A stretch of 64,000 nt of DNA from Microbacterium trichothecenolyticum (GCF_000956465.1 NZ_JYJA01000038.1:62001-126000); one strand, 5' to 3'; numbered from the stretch's first letter, positions 41,761 through 49,568 are shown. The notes: generated by a model not told the origin, from the letters alone. Made by a program: numbers and translations.

Positions 41761-42438
41761 ATGACCACCCACTGCCGCTTCTGCGGCGAGGCCGTCCGGC
41801 CGAACACGATGTTCTGTCCCGCGTGCGGGCAGATCATCGTCGGCGACGCCCCGCGCCCGCAGGGTGCGCCCCCCTTCCCCACCACGGGCGGGCGGCGGCA
41901 GGATGCCCCGGCCCCCGCAGGGGCGCCGGTCGAGCTGCCGCCTGTTCCGCTGCCCGACGTACCGGCGTGGGCGCGTCCGGTGGCAGAGCACCCTGCAGCG
42001 GCGCCGGCAGCGCCGCCCACGCCGATCCCGGCGTCCCCGGCCGCTGCCACACGTGCTCCCGCAGCGGCTCCCGCGCCCGGCCCGCTGCGGACGCCGCAGC
42101 CCGCGTCCGCCGCGTCGCCGCTCGCGCTCCTGCTTCCGGGGGGAGCCCGAATCCCCATCGACCGTGTGCTGGTCCTGGGGCGGCAGCCCGGGGCCGGGGC
42201 GGCGCAGCGCGGGGGAGTGCCGGTGGAGGTCATCGACCCTTCGCGTTCCATGTCGCGCGTGCACCTCGTGGTGCAGACGCGCCCGGACGGCGGCACGATC
42301 GCCACCGACCCGGGATCGGGCAACGGCACGGTCGTCGTGCGCGCCGGGCAGAGGCATCCGCTCGTCCGGGACGTGCCGTTCGAGCTGGCGGCCGGCGACC
42401 GGCTCGCCCTGGGCGATGTGATCGTCGACGTGGCGTGA
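41761..42438 (+). CDS. Zinc-ribbon and FHA-domain protein of the T7SS locus
   Basis: The 225-residue product starts with a zinc ribbon, CRFCGEAVRPNTMFCPACG (two CxxC pairs). A Pro/Ala-rich linker of about 80 residues follows, then a C-terminal FHA domain with intact phosphothreonine-binding residues: LGRQPG, SRSMSRVHL and DPGSGNGT. FHA domains bind pThr peptides, so it may couple a Ser/Thr kinase signal to the secretion machine; no kinase gene is in the window. There is no TM helix or signal peptide. Its neighbours are the ATPase upstream and a 2-TM protein 16 nt downstream. FHA proteins, free or fused to EssC, are common T7SS components. Confidence 0.88.
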   Translation: MTTHCRFCGEAVRPNTMFCPACGQIIVGDAPRPQGAPPFPTTGGRRQDAPAPAGAPVELPPVPLPDVPAWARPVAEHPAAAPAAPPTPIPASPAAATRAPAAAPAPGPLRTPQPASAASPLALLLPGGARIPIDRVLVLGRQPGAGAAQRGGVPVEVIDPSRSMSRVHLVVQTRPDGGTIATDPGSGNGTVVVRAGQRHPLVRDVPFELAAGDRLALGDVIVDVA

Positions 42439-42454
42439 TCAACGAGGAGACACC

Positions 42455-43195
42455 GTGACCGACATCTCTGCCGATCCGTGGCGTCAGTTCATCCAGTCCG
42501 GCCGCGCCCTGCGGCTCGAGGTCGAACGCGTGCAGCTGACGGCGACGCTGAAGCGCAACACGCGCTACCTGCTGGTGACGGGCGGCATCAGCGTCGCGGT
42601 GCTCGCGGTCATGGTCGGGCTTTTCGCGTCAGGCATCGGCCGCGCCGTCACGTACGTCCTGCTCGCGATCCTGCTGGTCGTGATGCTGGGCAACGTCGGG
42701 CTGGGCCTCATCACGCGCCGACGCGTCCTGAAGACGCTGGCGGTGGAGGGCGTGTTCATCGAGGTGGATGCCGCCGGCATACGCCTGGCCGGCGTGCCGC
42801 CCCTCGCGTGGGCGCAGACGCTCGGTGTCGTCGTGTCCGACAACCGGGCCACGATCGACGACGGCAAGGGCCTCGCACGCCGGCTGCGCACGCTCACCTA
42901 CCACACCGGCGGCTCGCTGAACTCCGTCGTCATCGGCCTGCACGACATGCGGTCCGTGCGCGCCGCGGCAAGCGGTCCGCGCGTCGCGTCGCTCGACCTC
43001 GGAATGCACGACCACGGCGCCGTCGTGCTGAACCTCGATGTCGCCCTCGACCGGGAGCAGTGCGATCAGGTCCGCGAGGCGCTGCGCGCAGCGACCGCCC
43101 TCAACAGCGTTCCCTTCCGTTTCACCGCCGACAACGGCACGGTGGCGCAGGCCACGCTCCAGATGGGCCGGGGCGACAGGCTGACCGTCTCCTGA
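42455..43195 (+). CDS. Two-TM protein of unknown function in the T7SS locus
   Basis: The 246-residue product has a short N-terminal cytoplasmic helix (RLEVERVQLTATLKRNTR), a TM hairpin (about residues 38-60 and 64-86) and a C-terminal ~155-residue domain. It matches none of the known EccB, EccD, EccE, EssA, EssB or EsaA proteins by eye. The start ATG... is a GTG-free choice: the frame opens ACACCGTGACCGACATC, so translation begins at GTG (42455) 10 nt after an AACGAGGAGAC ribosome-binding site. It lies between the FHA protein and the WXG100 genes, so a structural or accessory role in the membrane complex is the simplest inference. Confidence 0.7.
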   Translation: MTDISADPWRQFIQSGRALRLEVERVQLTATLKRNTRYLLVTGGISVAVLAVMVGLFASGIGRAVTYVLLAILLVVMLGNVGLGLITRRRVLKTLAVEGVFIEVDAAGIRLAGVPPLAWAQTLGVVVSDNRATIDDGKGLARRLRTLTYHTGGSLNSVVIGLHDMRSVRAAASGPRVASLDLGMHDHGAVVLNLDVALDREQCDQVREALRAATALNSVPFRFTADNGTVAQATLQMGRGDRLTVS

Positions 43196-43220
43196 CGCCC
43201 GTGCACGGCGTCCGAGATCA

Positions 43221-43244
43221 GCCATGGGGAATTGTCCCCATGGC
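43221..43244 (+). promoter_or_regulatory. Perfect hairpin/dyad upstream of the first WXG100 gene
   Basis: GCCATGGGGA (43221-43230), a 4-nt loop ATTG, and TCCCCATGGC (43235-43244) form a perfect 10-bp stem in the 126-nt gap before the WXG100 gene. No T tract follows. It could be an operator, an mRNA-stabilising 5' structure or a partial terminator that sets the expression of the substrates relative to the machine. Confidence 0.5.
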
Positions 43245-43321
43245 ACCTGTCGCGGTGCATGTCAGGATGAGACCGAACGTTTCACGCGGGCGGACACCGC
43301 CCCCCACCCACGGAGGATCCC

Positions 43322-43615
43322 ATGGCGGACATCAAGGTCACTTCTGAGTCGCTCTCGGGCGTCGCGAACCAGCTCGCGTCGGGCGCCACGTCGATCGAGT
43401 CGCAGCTCAGCAACCTGAAGTCCCTGGTCCAGGGCCTGATCGCAGGCGACTGGGGCGGCGCGGCCTCGCAGTCGTTCAACGAGCTGTACGAGCAGTGGGA
43501 TGCGGCGGGCCTGCAGCTGAAGGAGTCCCTCAACGGCATCAGCGACCAGCTGTCGAAGGCCGCCCTGGCCTACGAAGAGTCCGAGAACAACATCTCGAAC
43601 AGCTTCCGCGCCTGA
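43322..43615 (+). CDS. WXG100-family T7SS protein (EsxA-like)
   Basis: The 97-residue product has the helix-turn-helix plan of ESAT-6-like proteins: helix 1 (about 5-40), a W-x-G turn realised as DWGGAAS at about residues 43-49, then helix 2 with SFNELYEQWDAAGLQLKESLNG. The C-terminus has the export motif YxxxE (YEESE). WXG100 proteins are exported as helical hairpin dimers and can also be part of the T7SS apparatus. The ribosome-binding site is strong (GGAGG, 6 nt before ATG), consistent with high expression. Length and motif are textbook. It probably pairs with one of the next two proteins or with itself. Confidence 0.95.
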   Translation: MADIKVTSESLSGVANQLASGATSIESQLSNLKSLVQGLIAGDWGGAASQSFNELYEQWDAAGLQLKESLNGISDQLSKAALAYEESENNISNSFRA

Positions 43616-43689
43616 CCTGTCCGTGAAGGGCCGGGCATCGCCCGGTCCGACCGCCCCCGCGGGGGCGGTGACGCGAAGGGAGCGCAGTC

Positions 43690-44019
43690 GTGGCGCACTT
43701 CTCGGTATCGACCCCGGCGCTCGGGTACTCGGCGGCGTCGATGGCCGCCGCCCTGGCGGACTTCGACGCGCGAGTGGCCCAGGTCTCGGCATCCGTCAAC
43801 TCCGTCGTCGGGGCGTCGTGGACGGGTGACGCGTCCGACGAGTTCGCCACGGCGTGGGCCGACTGGCTCGCCGGCGCGGCGACGACCCGTGCGGCGCTCG
43901 CCGACATCGTCGCGCGGCTGCAGGGCGCCGAAGCGGGCTACGCGAGCACGGAGGCGAGCCTGACCGCCGCGTCCCGCTCGTCGCGCGTCGACGCACGCCG
44001 GACGGGGGGCAGGGCATGA
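43690..44019 (+). CDS. WXG100-like T7SS protein
   Basis: The 109-residue product is helical with a central turn SWTGDASDEFATAWADW, a W-x-G motif (WTG), and a C-terminal YxxxE export-type motif (YASTE). A basic tail (SRVDARRTGGRA) follows. The start is GTG, preceded by an AAGGGAG ribosome-binding sequence. Its stop overlaps the ATG of the next gene (ATGA, 44016-44019), so the two partners are made in equal amounts and probably heterodimerise. It differs clearly from the first WXG100 protein, suggesting it is the dedicated partner of the downstream toxin module, as small helical partners are for LXG effectors. Confidence 0.85.
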   Translation: MAHFSVSTPALGYSAASMAAALADFDARVAQVSASVNSVVGASWTGDASDEFATAWADWLAGAATTRAALADIVARLQGAEAGYASTEASLTAASRSSRVDARRTGGRA

Positions 44020-44309
44020 GCCGGCACACCTTCGACATCGCGCAGCTGCGCGAGCTCGAGACGACCCTGTCGAACCTCGTCGAGTACTGCACCGACCTCG
44101 AGACCCACGCGGCGGGCGCCACGGCTGCCGCCACCGGGCAGTGGTCGGGCGTCGCCAGCGTGGAGTTCCTCACCCGCGTGCAGACCTGGCAGGTCGGAGC
44201 CGTGTCGCTGCGCGCCTTCGCCGAGGACCTGAAGACGTGGGCGGGCGACGCCGCCACGGCGTACGAGACGGCGCAGACCGACACCCAGACGATGTGGGCC
44301 AGCCTGTGA
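44016..44309 (+). CDS. WXG100-like T7SS partner protein
   Basis: The 97-residue product has helix 1 (FDIAQLRELETTLSNLVEYCTDLE), a turn with WSG (GQWSGVASVEFLTRVQTW) and helix 2 (VSLRAFAEDLKTWAGDAATAYETAQTD), the WXG100 layout. No exact YxxxD/E motif is present at the end (YETAQ), so export may depend on a partner. The ATG overlaps the upstream stop and its own TGA overlaps the GTG of the toxin gene (GTGA, 44306-44309). This tight coupling argues that it acts as targeting partner of the toxin. Confidence 0.85.
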   Translation: MSRHTFDIAQLRELETTLSNLVEYCTDLETHAAGATAAATGQWSGVASVEFLTRVQTWQVGAVSLRAFAEDLKTWAGDAATAYETAQTDTQTMWASL

Positions 44310-46939
44310 ACCAGAGAAGAATCGACCCGACGCTGTACATCGCCGCGGCCGACGAGTTCCGCGCGATCAGCGAGTCCGCCGCGAGCCGGCTGTCCGACGC
44401 CAGAAGCTCCCTGGGCCAGTACGCCCGGATGGCCGGAGACGACCCCGGCGGCGAGCAGCTCGCACAGGGGTACGACGACATGGCGCGCGACGCGCTGCAG
44501 GCGCTCTCAGACATCGCGGTGCTCGCGAACACGATGGACCGCGCCATCATGCAGAGCGGCTGGAACCACGCCGCCGCGGAAGAGGCGGCCGGGGGCAAGC
44601 CCGCCGGCGGCGCGTTCACGGTCCGCCCGGCGCGCACGCCCGTCTCCGTCGGGGCGCCGCCGTCGGCCTTCGGAGGCAGCGACGACACCCCGGACGCGTG
44701 GGATGTCGTCAAGGACTTCGTCGGCATGATGTGGCCGAACGCCGACACCGCGAAGCTGCGCAGCGCCGGCACGACGTGGGACGGCGTCGAGCGCGATGTC
44801 AGGGCCCTCGCCACCGAGATCCGCCAGGCGGACGACGCGCTCACGGGCCTCAACAGCATCGAGCTCGCCAAGCTCCGTTCCGAGGTCGGCGACTTCGCGA
44901 CCGACGTCTCGGCCGCCGCGACCGACATCTCCGAGGTGGGCGACCTGTGCCGAGAGTACGCGGCCGACGTCGAGGAAGCCCACCGCGAGGTCATCCAGAT
45001 GCTGGTGCAGCTCGCGATCGAGATCGCGGCCACCGTCGCGATCGGCGCGGCCCTCAGCGTCTTCACCTTCGGCGCCAGCGCCGTCGTCGCGGGTGGCGGC
45101 ATCACCGCCCGCATCATCCTCGTCGCGCAGCGGATCGTCACCTTCCTCATGAAGGTGTCGGGCACGGCGGCGCGGATCGTCGCGCGGCTGGCGGCCATCA
45201 CGGCGCGCATCGCGCCGCTCGCGAACCGCTTCCAGCGGACGGCCCGCATCGTGATCAGCGTCTCGTCAGGCACCCTCGCGGCAGGTTCGTCCGAACTGCT
45301 GGTCAAGGGCAGGGACGCGAACCTGCTGGTCGCGATGGGCAGTGGGTTCGTCGGTGGCGCAGTCACCGACACCGTCGCGCTGGCGTTCGGAAAGTACGGG
45401 CAGCGGGTCGCGGTGCAGGCGCTGGCAGGCGGGCTCGGCGGTGCATCCAGTGGCGCGTCGAACGGACTGCTCAACGGCGACGGCATCGACATCCGCCAGG
45501 TGCTCATCAGCGGCGCGGGCGGGGGACTCCTCGGCGCGGGCACCTCGATCCGCGGCCGGCGGGGCGACACCGCGCACGCCGCCGATCCGGGCAGCGGCAG
45601 CGTCCGCACACCGGACGCCGAGGGGCCGCGCATCGGCGGCTCGGACGGCCCGAGCGCCGGTGACGGCAGCGGCATCGGCCGGCAGCCGGACTACGACGGC
45701 CCCCAGGTGACGGGCGGCAGCGACACCGGTGGCAGCGGAGCCGGCGACGGCGGCAGCGGCACGCGTCCCGACTACGACGGCCCCCAGGTGACCGGCGGCA
45801 GCGACGCCGGCGGCAGCGGCGGCGGCGACGGCGGCGGCATCCGCATCCCCGACGGCGAGGCGCCGCAGTCTCCGACGATCGAGGTCACCCCGCACGTGGG
45901 TGACGCCGGCGGCGGCGCAGACCTGCCGACGGCGCCGCACGTGGGTGACGCCGGCGCCGGCGCAGACCTGCCGGCGGCGCCGCACAGCGGGACCGACGCG
46001 CCCGCGACGCCGCACTCCGGAACCGATGCCCCGACGGCGCCGCACACCGCAGCGGACACGCCGACGACCGCCGACGACATCTCGCGTCAGTTCGATGAGC
46101 TCGAGGCCGACATCGACCGTCAGTTCGACGACCTGCAGGCCGACATCGACCGTCAGTTCGACGACCTGCACGCCGACATCGATCGTCAGTTCGACGACCT
46201 GCACGCCGACATCGACCGTCAGCTCGACGACCTCGGGGGCGACGTTGCGGGGGCGGACGGTGCGAGCGACGCCGTCGACATCACGGCGGACTCCACCGCG
46301 TCGGACTCGCCGCTGGGGCCCGACGCGAATGCAACGACCGCGGAGCACCCGGGCGGCGACCACGTGCCTGCCCTCGGCGTCGAGGCCGAGGCCAAGCCCA
46401 CCGGACCGCTGGCGATCGAGCCGCCGCAAGCGGACATGTCTCTCTCCTGGGGCGGCGAACAGGGTTACGTCGATGTCACCGGAGCGCTGGGCGCGCAGAC
46501 TCCCGACCCACCCCAGGGATGGACCGACATGTCTCAGATCACGTTCAACACCCAGCCCGACTCGCAGCTGTTCTGGACGGGTCGCACCGAGATGCCGAAC
46601 CCCACCGGCAGGCCCTACGTCGGCAGCTCGGACCTCGCGACCGGACTCGCACAGGGGAAGGGAGCCACCACGCTGGAGCTGTATCTCAGCGAGAACGGCA
46701 TCAAGATGCCTCGATGGTCCGAGGACCCTCAGGTGCAGGCGATGTGGGGTGAGGTCTCTCGCAAGTACGCGGAATCTGCGCAGGGTATTGTACGAGTCGT
46801 TCTCGGTCGCAACATTCGGCCGGATGCGGTCTGGCTCCAGTACGAGTTCGACGCGCTGAAGAGCAACCCGAACGTGTCTCAGATCATCGCGATCGATCCC
46901 GCGACCGGCGGCATGCGTTCCCTGTTCGAAAGGCGATGA
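44306..46939 (+). CDS. T7SS polymorphic toxin with C-terminal ADP-ribosyl-cyclase (CD38)-like domain
   Basis: The 877-residue product is modular. Residues 1-235 are helical, with a Trp-containing turn (QSGWNHAAAEEA) and a coiled second half. Residues about 235-275 are hydrophobic. Then come a Gly-rich region (GGLGGASSGASNG), Gly/Asp/Pro repeats (PDYDGPQVTGGSD twice), PHxGxDAPxxP repeats and a 4-5 copy 11-residue repeat (ADIDRQFDDLQ). The last ~130 residues are a separate domain: LFWTGR (Trp-757), TTLEL (Glu-791), MWGEVSRKYAESAQGIVRVV (Trp-814, Ser-818) and WLQYEFDAL (Glu-847). These line up with CD38 Trp-125, Glu-146, Trp-189, Ser-193 and catalytic Glu-226. I infer NAD glycohydrolase or cyclase activity. 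The GTG start overlaps the partner's stop; a likely immunity gene starts 1 nt after the stop. Confidence 0.82.
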   Translation: MNQRRIDPTLYIAAADEFRAISESAASRLSDARSSLGQYARMAGDDPGGEQLAQGYDDMARDALQALSDIAVLANTMDRAIMQSGWNHAAAEEAAGGKPAGGAFTVRPARTPVSVGAPPSAFGGSDDTPDAWDVVKDFVGMMWPNADTAKLRSAGTTWDGVERDVRALATEIRQADDALTGLNSIELAKLRSEVGDFATDVSAAATDISEVGDLCREYAADVEEAHREVIQMLVQLAIEIAATVAIGAALSVFTFGASAVVAGGGITARIILVAQRIVTFLMKVSGTAARIVARLAAITARIAPLANRFQRTARIVISVSSGTLAAGSSELLVKGRDANLLVAMGSGFVGGAVTDTVALAFGKYGQRVAVQALAGGLGGASSGASNGLLNGDGIDIRQVLISGAGGGLLGAGTSIRGRRGDTAHAADPGSGSVRTPDAEGPRIGGSDGPSAGDGSGIGRQPDYDGPQVTGGSDTGGSGAGDGGSGTRPDYDGPQVTGGSDAGGSGGGDGGGIRIPDGEAPQSPTIEVTPHVGDAGGGADLPTAPHVGDAGAGADLPAAPHSGTDAPATPHSGTDAPTAPHTAADTPTTADDISRQFDELEADIDRQFDDLQADIDRQFDDLHADIDRQFDDLHADIDRQLDDLGGDVAGADGASDAVDITADSTASDSPLGPDANATTAEHPGGDHVPALGVEAEAKPTGPLAIEPPQADMSLSWGGEQGYVDVTGALGAQTPDPPQGWTDMSQITFNTQPDSQLFWTGRTEMPNPTGRPYVGSSDLATGLAQGKGATTLELYLSENGIKMPRWSEDPQVQAMWGEVSRKYAESAQGIVRVVLGRNIRPDAVWLQYEFDALKSNPNVSQIIAIDPATGGMRSLFERR
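46104..46236 (+). repeat. 33-nt tandem repeat encoding an 11-residue helical linker
   Basis: The unit GCCGACATCGACCGTCAGTT plus 13 more bases is repeated about four times with few changes (CAG to CAC, CGAC to CGAT, TTC to CTC), encoding ADIDRQFDDLQ or ADIDRQFDDLH. A variant copy (RQFDELE) precedes it. An 11-residue period fits a right-handed coiled coil. It separates the Pro/Gly linker from the toxin domain and may act as a length-variable stalk. Confidence 0.85.
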
Positions 46940-46940
46940 C

Positions 46941-47216
46941 ATGATCGACGAAGCCCTGAGCAGCGCCGTGATCACCTATGTGGGCTACGACACCGACACG
47001 GCGATCCCCGGGCGTCATCCCGATCGCATCGCCGACGACGACCTTCGTCGCGAGGTACTCGCGATCGTCGCGACCGTCGATCGCGAGGAACCCGGCGATC
47101 AGGGCCTCTGGGTCTGGGGTGCAGAGGTCGCCACCCGAGTGGGTGAGAAGTACCCTCAGCTGTCCTCCGACGCGCTGGATGCGCTGAAGGCGCTGATCAC
47201 GTTCGAATGGCGCTGA
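46941..47216 (+). CDS. Probable immunity protein for the ARC-like toxin
   Basis: The 91-residue acidic product (MIDEALSSAVITYVGYDTDTAIPGRHPDRI to VATRVGEKYPQLSSDALDALKALITFEW) has no signal peptide and no family I recognise. It starts 1 nt after the toxin stop, the usual place for an immunity gene in polymorphic toxin systems, and is the last gene of the operon. Its small size, acidity and lower GC, shared with the toxin tip, fit a cytoplasmic inhibitor that occupies the toxin active site. Function is inferred from position only. Confidence 0.7.
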   Translation: MIDEALSSAVITYVGYDTDTAIPGRHPDRIADDDLRREVLAIVATVDREEPGDQGLWVWGAEVATRVGEKYPQLSSDALDALKALITFEWR

Positions 47217-47339
47217 GGCTCGAGTGAGCGGAGCGGGCGGACGTCGAGCGCTTCATCGTCATCCGCACGCCGCATCGTCACCGACAGCCGTGTCCGATTT
47301 CCGCGAGCCGATGTCGGGGGAGCGTGTCAGGCTAGGGGC

Positions 47340-48920
47340 ATGAGCCTGGCCATGACGTTCGACGAGAGGTACCGTGCGATCGATTCGCGCGACGCCCGCT
47401 TCGACGGGCAGTTCGTCACAGCGGTGCGCTCGACCGGCATCTACTGCCGCCCGAGCTGCCCTGCGCGCACCCCGAAGCCTTCCAACGTCACGTTCTTCCC
47501 GACCAGCGCCGCCGCGCACGAGGCCGGCTACCGCGCGTGCAAGCGGTGCCTGCCCGAGGCGGCGCCGGGCTCGCCGCAGTGGAACCTCCGCGGCGACACG
47601 GCCGGCCGCGCCATGCGTCTCATCGCCGACGGCGTCGTCGAGCGCGAGGGCGTCCCCGGACTGGCGCGGCGCCTCGGCTACTCGCCGCGCCACCTCACGC
47701 GCCTTCTCACCGCCGAGCTCGGCGCGGGGCCGCTGGCCCTCAGTCGCGCGCACCGCGCGCAGACGGCACGCATGCTGCTGGTCGGCACCGATCTCTCCGC
47801 CGCCGACGTCGCGTTCTCGAGCGGGTTCGCGAGCGTCCGCCAGTTCAACGACACCATCCGGGAGGTGTTCGGGATGCCGCCGCTCGAACTGCGCGCGCGG
47901 CGTCGCGTCTCCCGGCACGAGGGCCCGGCCGCTTCGGCGCCCGGGGTGACGATCGACCTCGCGCTGCCGCACCGCGGCGCGCTGGATGCGCCCGGCCTGT
48001 TCTCCTGGATGGCCGCACGCGCGATCTCGGGCGCCGAGGCGGCGACGGCGTCGAGCTTCGCCCGTACGCTGCGCCTGCCCCAGGGCCCAGCCTGGTTCGA
48101 GCTCCGCCTCGACGACGTCGGGCGGGTGCGGCTGCGCGCCGCGCTCACGACCCTCGCCGACCTCTCGACGCTCGTCACGCGAGCACGCCGCCTCTTCGAC
48201 CTCGACGCCGACCCGGACGCGGTCGACGAGTCGCTGTCGGGGCATCCCGAGCTCGCTCCTCTCGTGGCGGCGCTACCGGGCATCCGGGTTCCGGGCGCCG
48301 CCGACCCGCACGAGATGCTGGTCCGGGCGATGGTCGGGCAGCAGATCACCGTCGTCGCCGCGCGCACCGCTCTCACCGCGCTCACCGCCGCACTCGGCGA
48401 GGAGGCCCCCGCCTTCGCGGGCATGCTGTCGCCGGGCGCCGGCGCTGGCGAGAGCCCTGCCCTCGCCCGCCTGTTCCCGACGATGGCCGCCATCGCCGAA
48501 CGCGGACCCGAGGTGCTCCGCGGTCCCGCGGCTCGCATCCGCGCCATCACCGGAGCCGCCGCGGCACTCGCCGACGGCTCGCTCACTCTCACCGCGGGCG
48601 ACGATGCCGCCGAGCAGCGCGCCGCTCTTCTCGCCATGCCCGGCATCGGCCCCTGGACCGCCGACTACGTGCGCATGCGCGTGCTCGCCGACCCCGACGT
48701 CTTCCTCCCGGGCGACGTCGCCGTGCGCGCGGGGGCCGCCGCGGTCGGCCTTCCGGCCGAGGCTCGGGCCCTCGACGCGTGGGCGGCCCGCACCGCCCCC
48801 TGGCGCAGCTACCTCACCGCTCACCTGTGGCGCGCCGTCCCGCCGAAATCCGCCGTACCGCGCGGGGGTGCGGCGTCGATCGTCCCCACCCCGTCCCTCA
48901 CCACCGGAGGCATGTCATGA
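47340..48920 (+). CDS. alkA: Ada-regulatory / AlkA 3-methyladenine DNA glycosylase fusion
   Basis: The 526-residue product fuses three parts. Residues 1-80 are the Ada zinc domain with Cys-36, Cys-40, Cys-67 and Cys-70 (YCRPSC and ACKRC), where Cys-36 is the methylphosphotriester acceptor by analogy with Ada Cys-38. Residues about 85-185 form an AraC-type DNA-binding region ([20 protein letters not shown] and [16 protein letters not shown]). The C-terminal half is AlkA, with its N-terminal domain and helix-hairpin-helix GPD motif ([20 protein letters not shown] then [11 protein letters not shown] with catalytic Asp). It senses alkylation damage, activates transcription and removes alkylated bases. 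The same Ada-AlkA fusion followed by ogt occurs in Mycobacterium tuberculosis. A weak CAGGCT -10 lies 6 nt before the ATG. Its stop overlaps the ogt start (ATGA). Confidence 0.95.
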   Translation: MSLAMTFDERYRAIDSRDARFDGQFVTAVRSTGIYCRPSCPARTPKPSNVTFFPTSAAAHEAGYRACKRCLPEAAPGSPQWNLRGDTAGRAMRLIADGVVEREGVPGLARRLGYSPRHLTRLLTAELGAGPLALSRAHRAQTARMLLVGTDLSAADVAFSSGFASVRQFNDTIREVFGMPPLELRARRRVSRHEGPAASAPGVTIDLALPHRGALDAPGLFSWMAARAISGAEAATASSFARTLRLPQGPAWFELRLDDVGRVRLRAALTTLADLSTLVTRARRLFDLDADPDAVDESLSGHPELAPLVAALPGIRVPGAADPHEMLVRAMVGQQITVVAARTALTALTAALGEEAPAFAGMLSPGAGAGESPALARLFPTMAAIAERGPEVLRGPAARIRAITGAAAALADGSLTLTAGDDAAEQRAALLAMPGIGPWTADYVRMRVLADPDVFLPGDVAVRAGAAAVGLPAEARALDAWAARTAPWRSYLTAHLWRAVPPKSAVPRGGAASIVPTPSLTTGGMS

Positions 48921-49426
48921 CCACCGCCACCATCCAGACCCTCGACACCCCCGACGGCGCGTTCACGATCCTCGCCGACGACCAGGGGCGCGTTCTCGCC
49001 TCGGGGTGGACCGCCGACGCCGACGCGATCCTCGCGCGTCTCGCGGACCGCGTGCGCCCGTCATCCGTGGAGAAGGGCGAGACGGATGCCGCGGCCGCCG
49101 TCGCCGCCTACTACGGCGGGGACCTCGCCGCCATCGACGACGTCGCGGTCTCGCAGCACGGCACCGCGATGCAGCTCGCCGGGTGGTCGGCGCTGCGGCG
49201 GATCGCGCCGGGCCGACCGCTGACGTACAGCGAGTTCGCCGTCGAGCTCGGGTCTCCGAGTGCGGTGCGGGCCGCGGCATCCATCTGCGCGCGCAACGCT
49301 CCCGCGCTCTTCGTGCCCTGCCATCGGGTGCTGCGCACGGACGGCACGCTCGGCGGGTTCGCGTGGGGGCTGCCCGTCAAGCAGCGACTGCTCGAGCGCG
49401 AGGCGGCGGTGCCCGCGCTCATCTGA
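48917..49426 (+). CDS. ogt: Methylated-DNA-protein-cysteine methyltransferase
   Basis: The 169-residue product repairs O6-alkylguanine by irreversible transfer of the alkyl group to its own cysteine. The active-site motif PCHRV is present ([22 protein letters not shown]), preceded by the helix-turn-helix [26 protein letters not shown] that flips the base, with the asparagine hinge. The N-terminal ~75 residues are the usual poorly conserved domain. Length is normal. The ATG at 48917 overlaps the alkA stop by 4 nt (ATGA), so repair of several alkyl lesions is made from one adaptive-response operon. A strong terminator follows 11 nt after the stop. Confidence 0.97.
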   Translation: MTTATIQTLDTPDGAFTILADDQGRVLASGWTADADAILARLADRVRPSSVEKGETDAAAAVAAYYGGDLAAIDDVAVSQHGTAMQLAGWSALRRIAPGRPLTYSEFAVELGSPSAVRAAASICARNAPALFVPCHRVLRTDGTLGGFAWGLPVKQRLLEREAAVPALI

Positions 49427-49437
49427 ATCGCCCGCTT

Positions 49438-49469
49438 CAACCGCTTTCCGGGGGACCGGAAAGCGGTTG
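49438..49469 (+). terminator. Rho-independent terminator after ogt
   Basis: Arms CAACCGCTTTCCGG (49438-49451) and CCGGAAAGCGGTTG (49456-49469) form a perfect 14-bp stem with a GGGA loop, followed by a T-rich stretch (TTGCATT). It closes the alkylation-repair operon directly before the promoter of the ABC exporter. Confidence 0.85.
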
Positions 49470-49497
49470 TTGCATTCAGAGAATTCCCAGATATATG
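49470..49497 (+). promoter_or_regulatory. Promoter of the ABC-exporter leader
   Basis: TTGCAT (49470-49475) and TATATG (49492-49497) are separated by 16 nt, a plausible sigma-A-type promoter immediately after the ogt terminator. The AT-rich GAATTCCCAGATATATG stretch stands out in this GC-rich DNA. The predicted start, near 49504, places the next hairpin at the very 5' end of the transcript. Confidence 0.55.
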
Positions 49498-49501
49498 CTG
49501 G

Positions 49502-49543
49502 AGGGCTGTCGCGCCGCTACGACCTAGCGGAGTGCGCAGCCCT
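49502..49543 (+). promoter_or_regulatory. Large 5' leader hairpin
   Basis: Outer arms AGGGCTG (49502-49508) and CAGCCCT (49537-49543) enclose CGC/GCG (49510-49512 with 49534-49536) and an inner stem CCGCTA (49514-49519) with TAGCGG (49525-49530). The result is a long, nearly continuous hairpin. It lies between the promoter and the leader-peptide Shine-Dalgarno, a position suited to attenuation or RNA protection. Confidence 0.55.
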
Positions 49544-49568
49544 TTCCGCTGAGCCCAAGGAGGACGAA

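Noticed and set aside
46500..46939. Toxin tip as a TNT-type NADase, a nuclease or an ADP-ribosyltransferase
   Set aside because: The Trp/Glu/Trp/Ser/Glu pattern and the W-x-x-x-S spacing fit the CD38/ADP-ribosyl-cyclase family; no HNH, His-Cys or R-S-E signature was seen.
47217..47339. Terminator or small gene between the immunity gene and alkA
   Set aside because: Only a 4-bp stem and short direct repeats of CATCGTCA are visible; nothing convincing.
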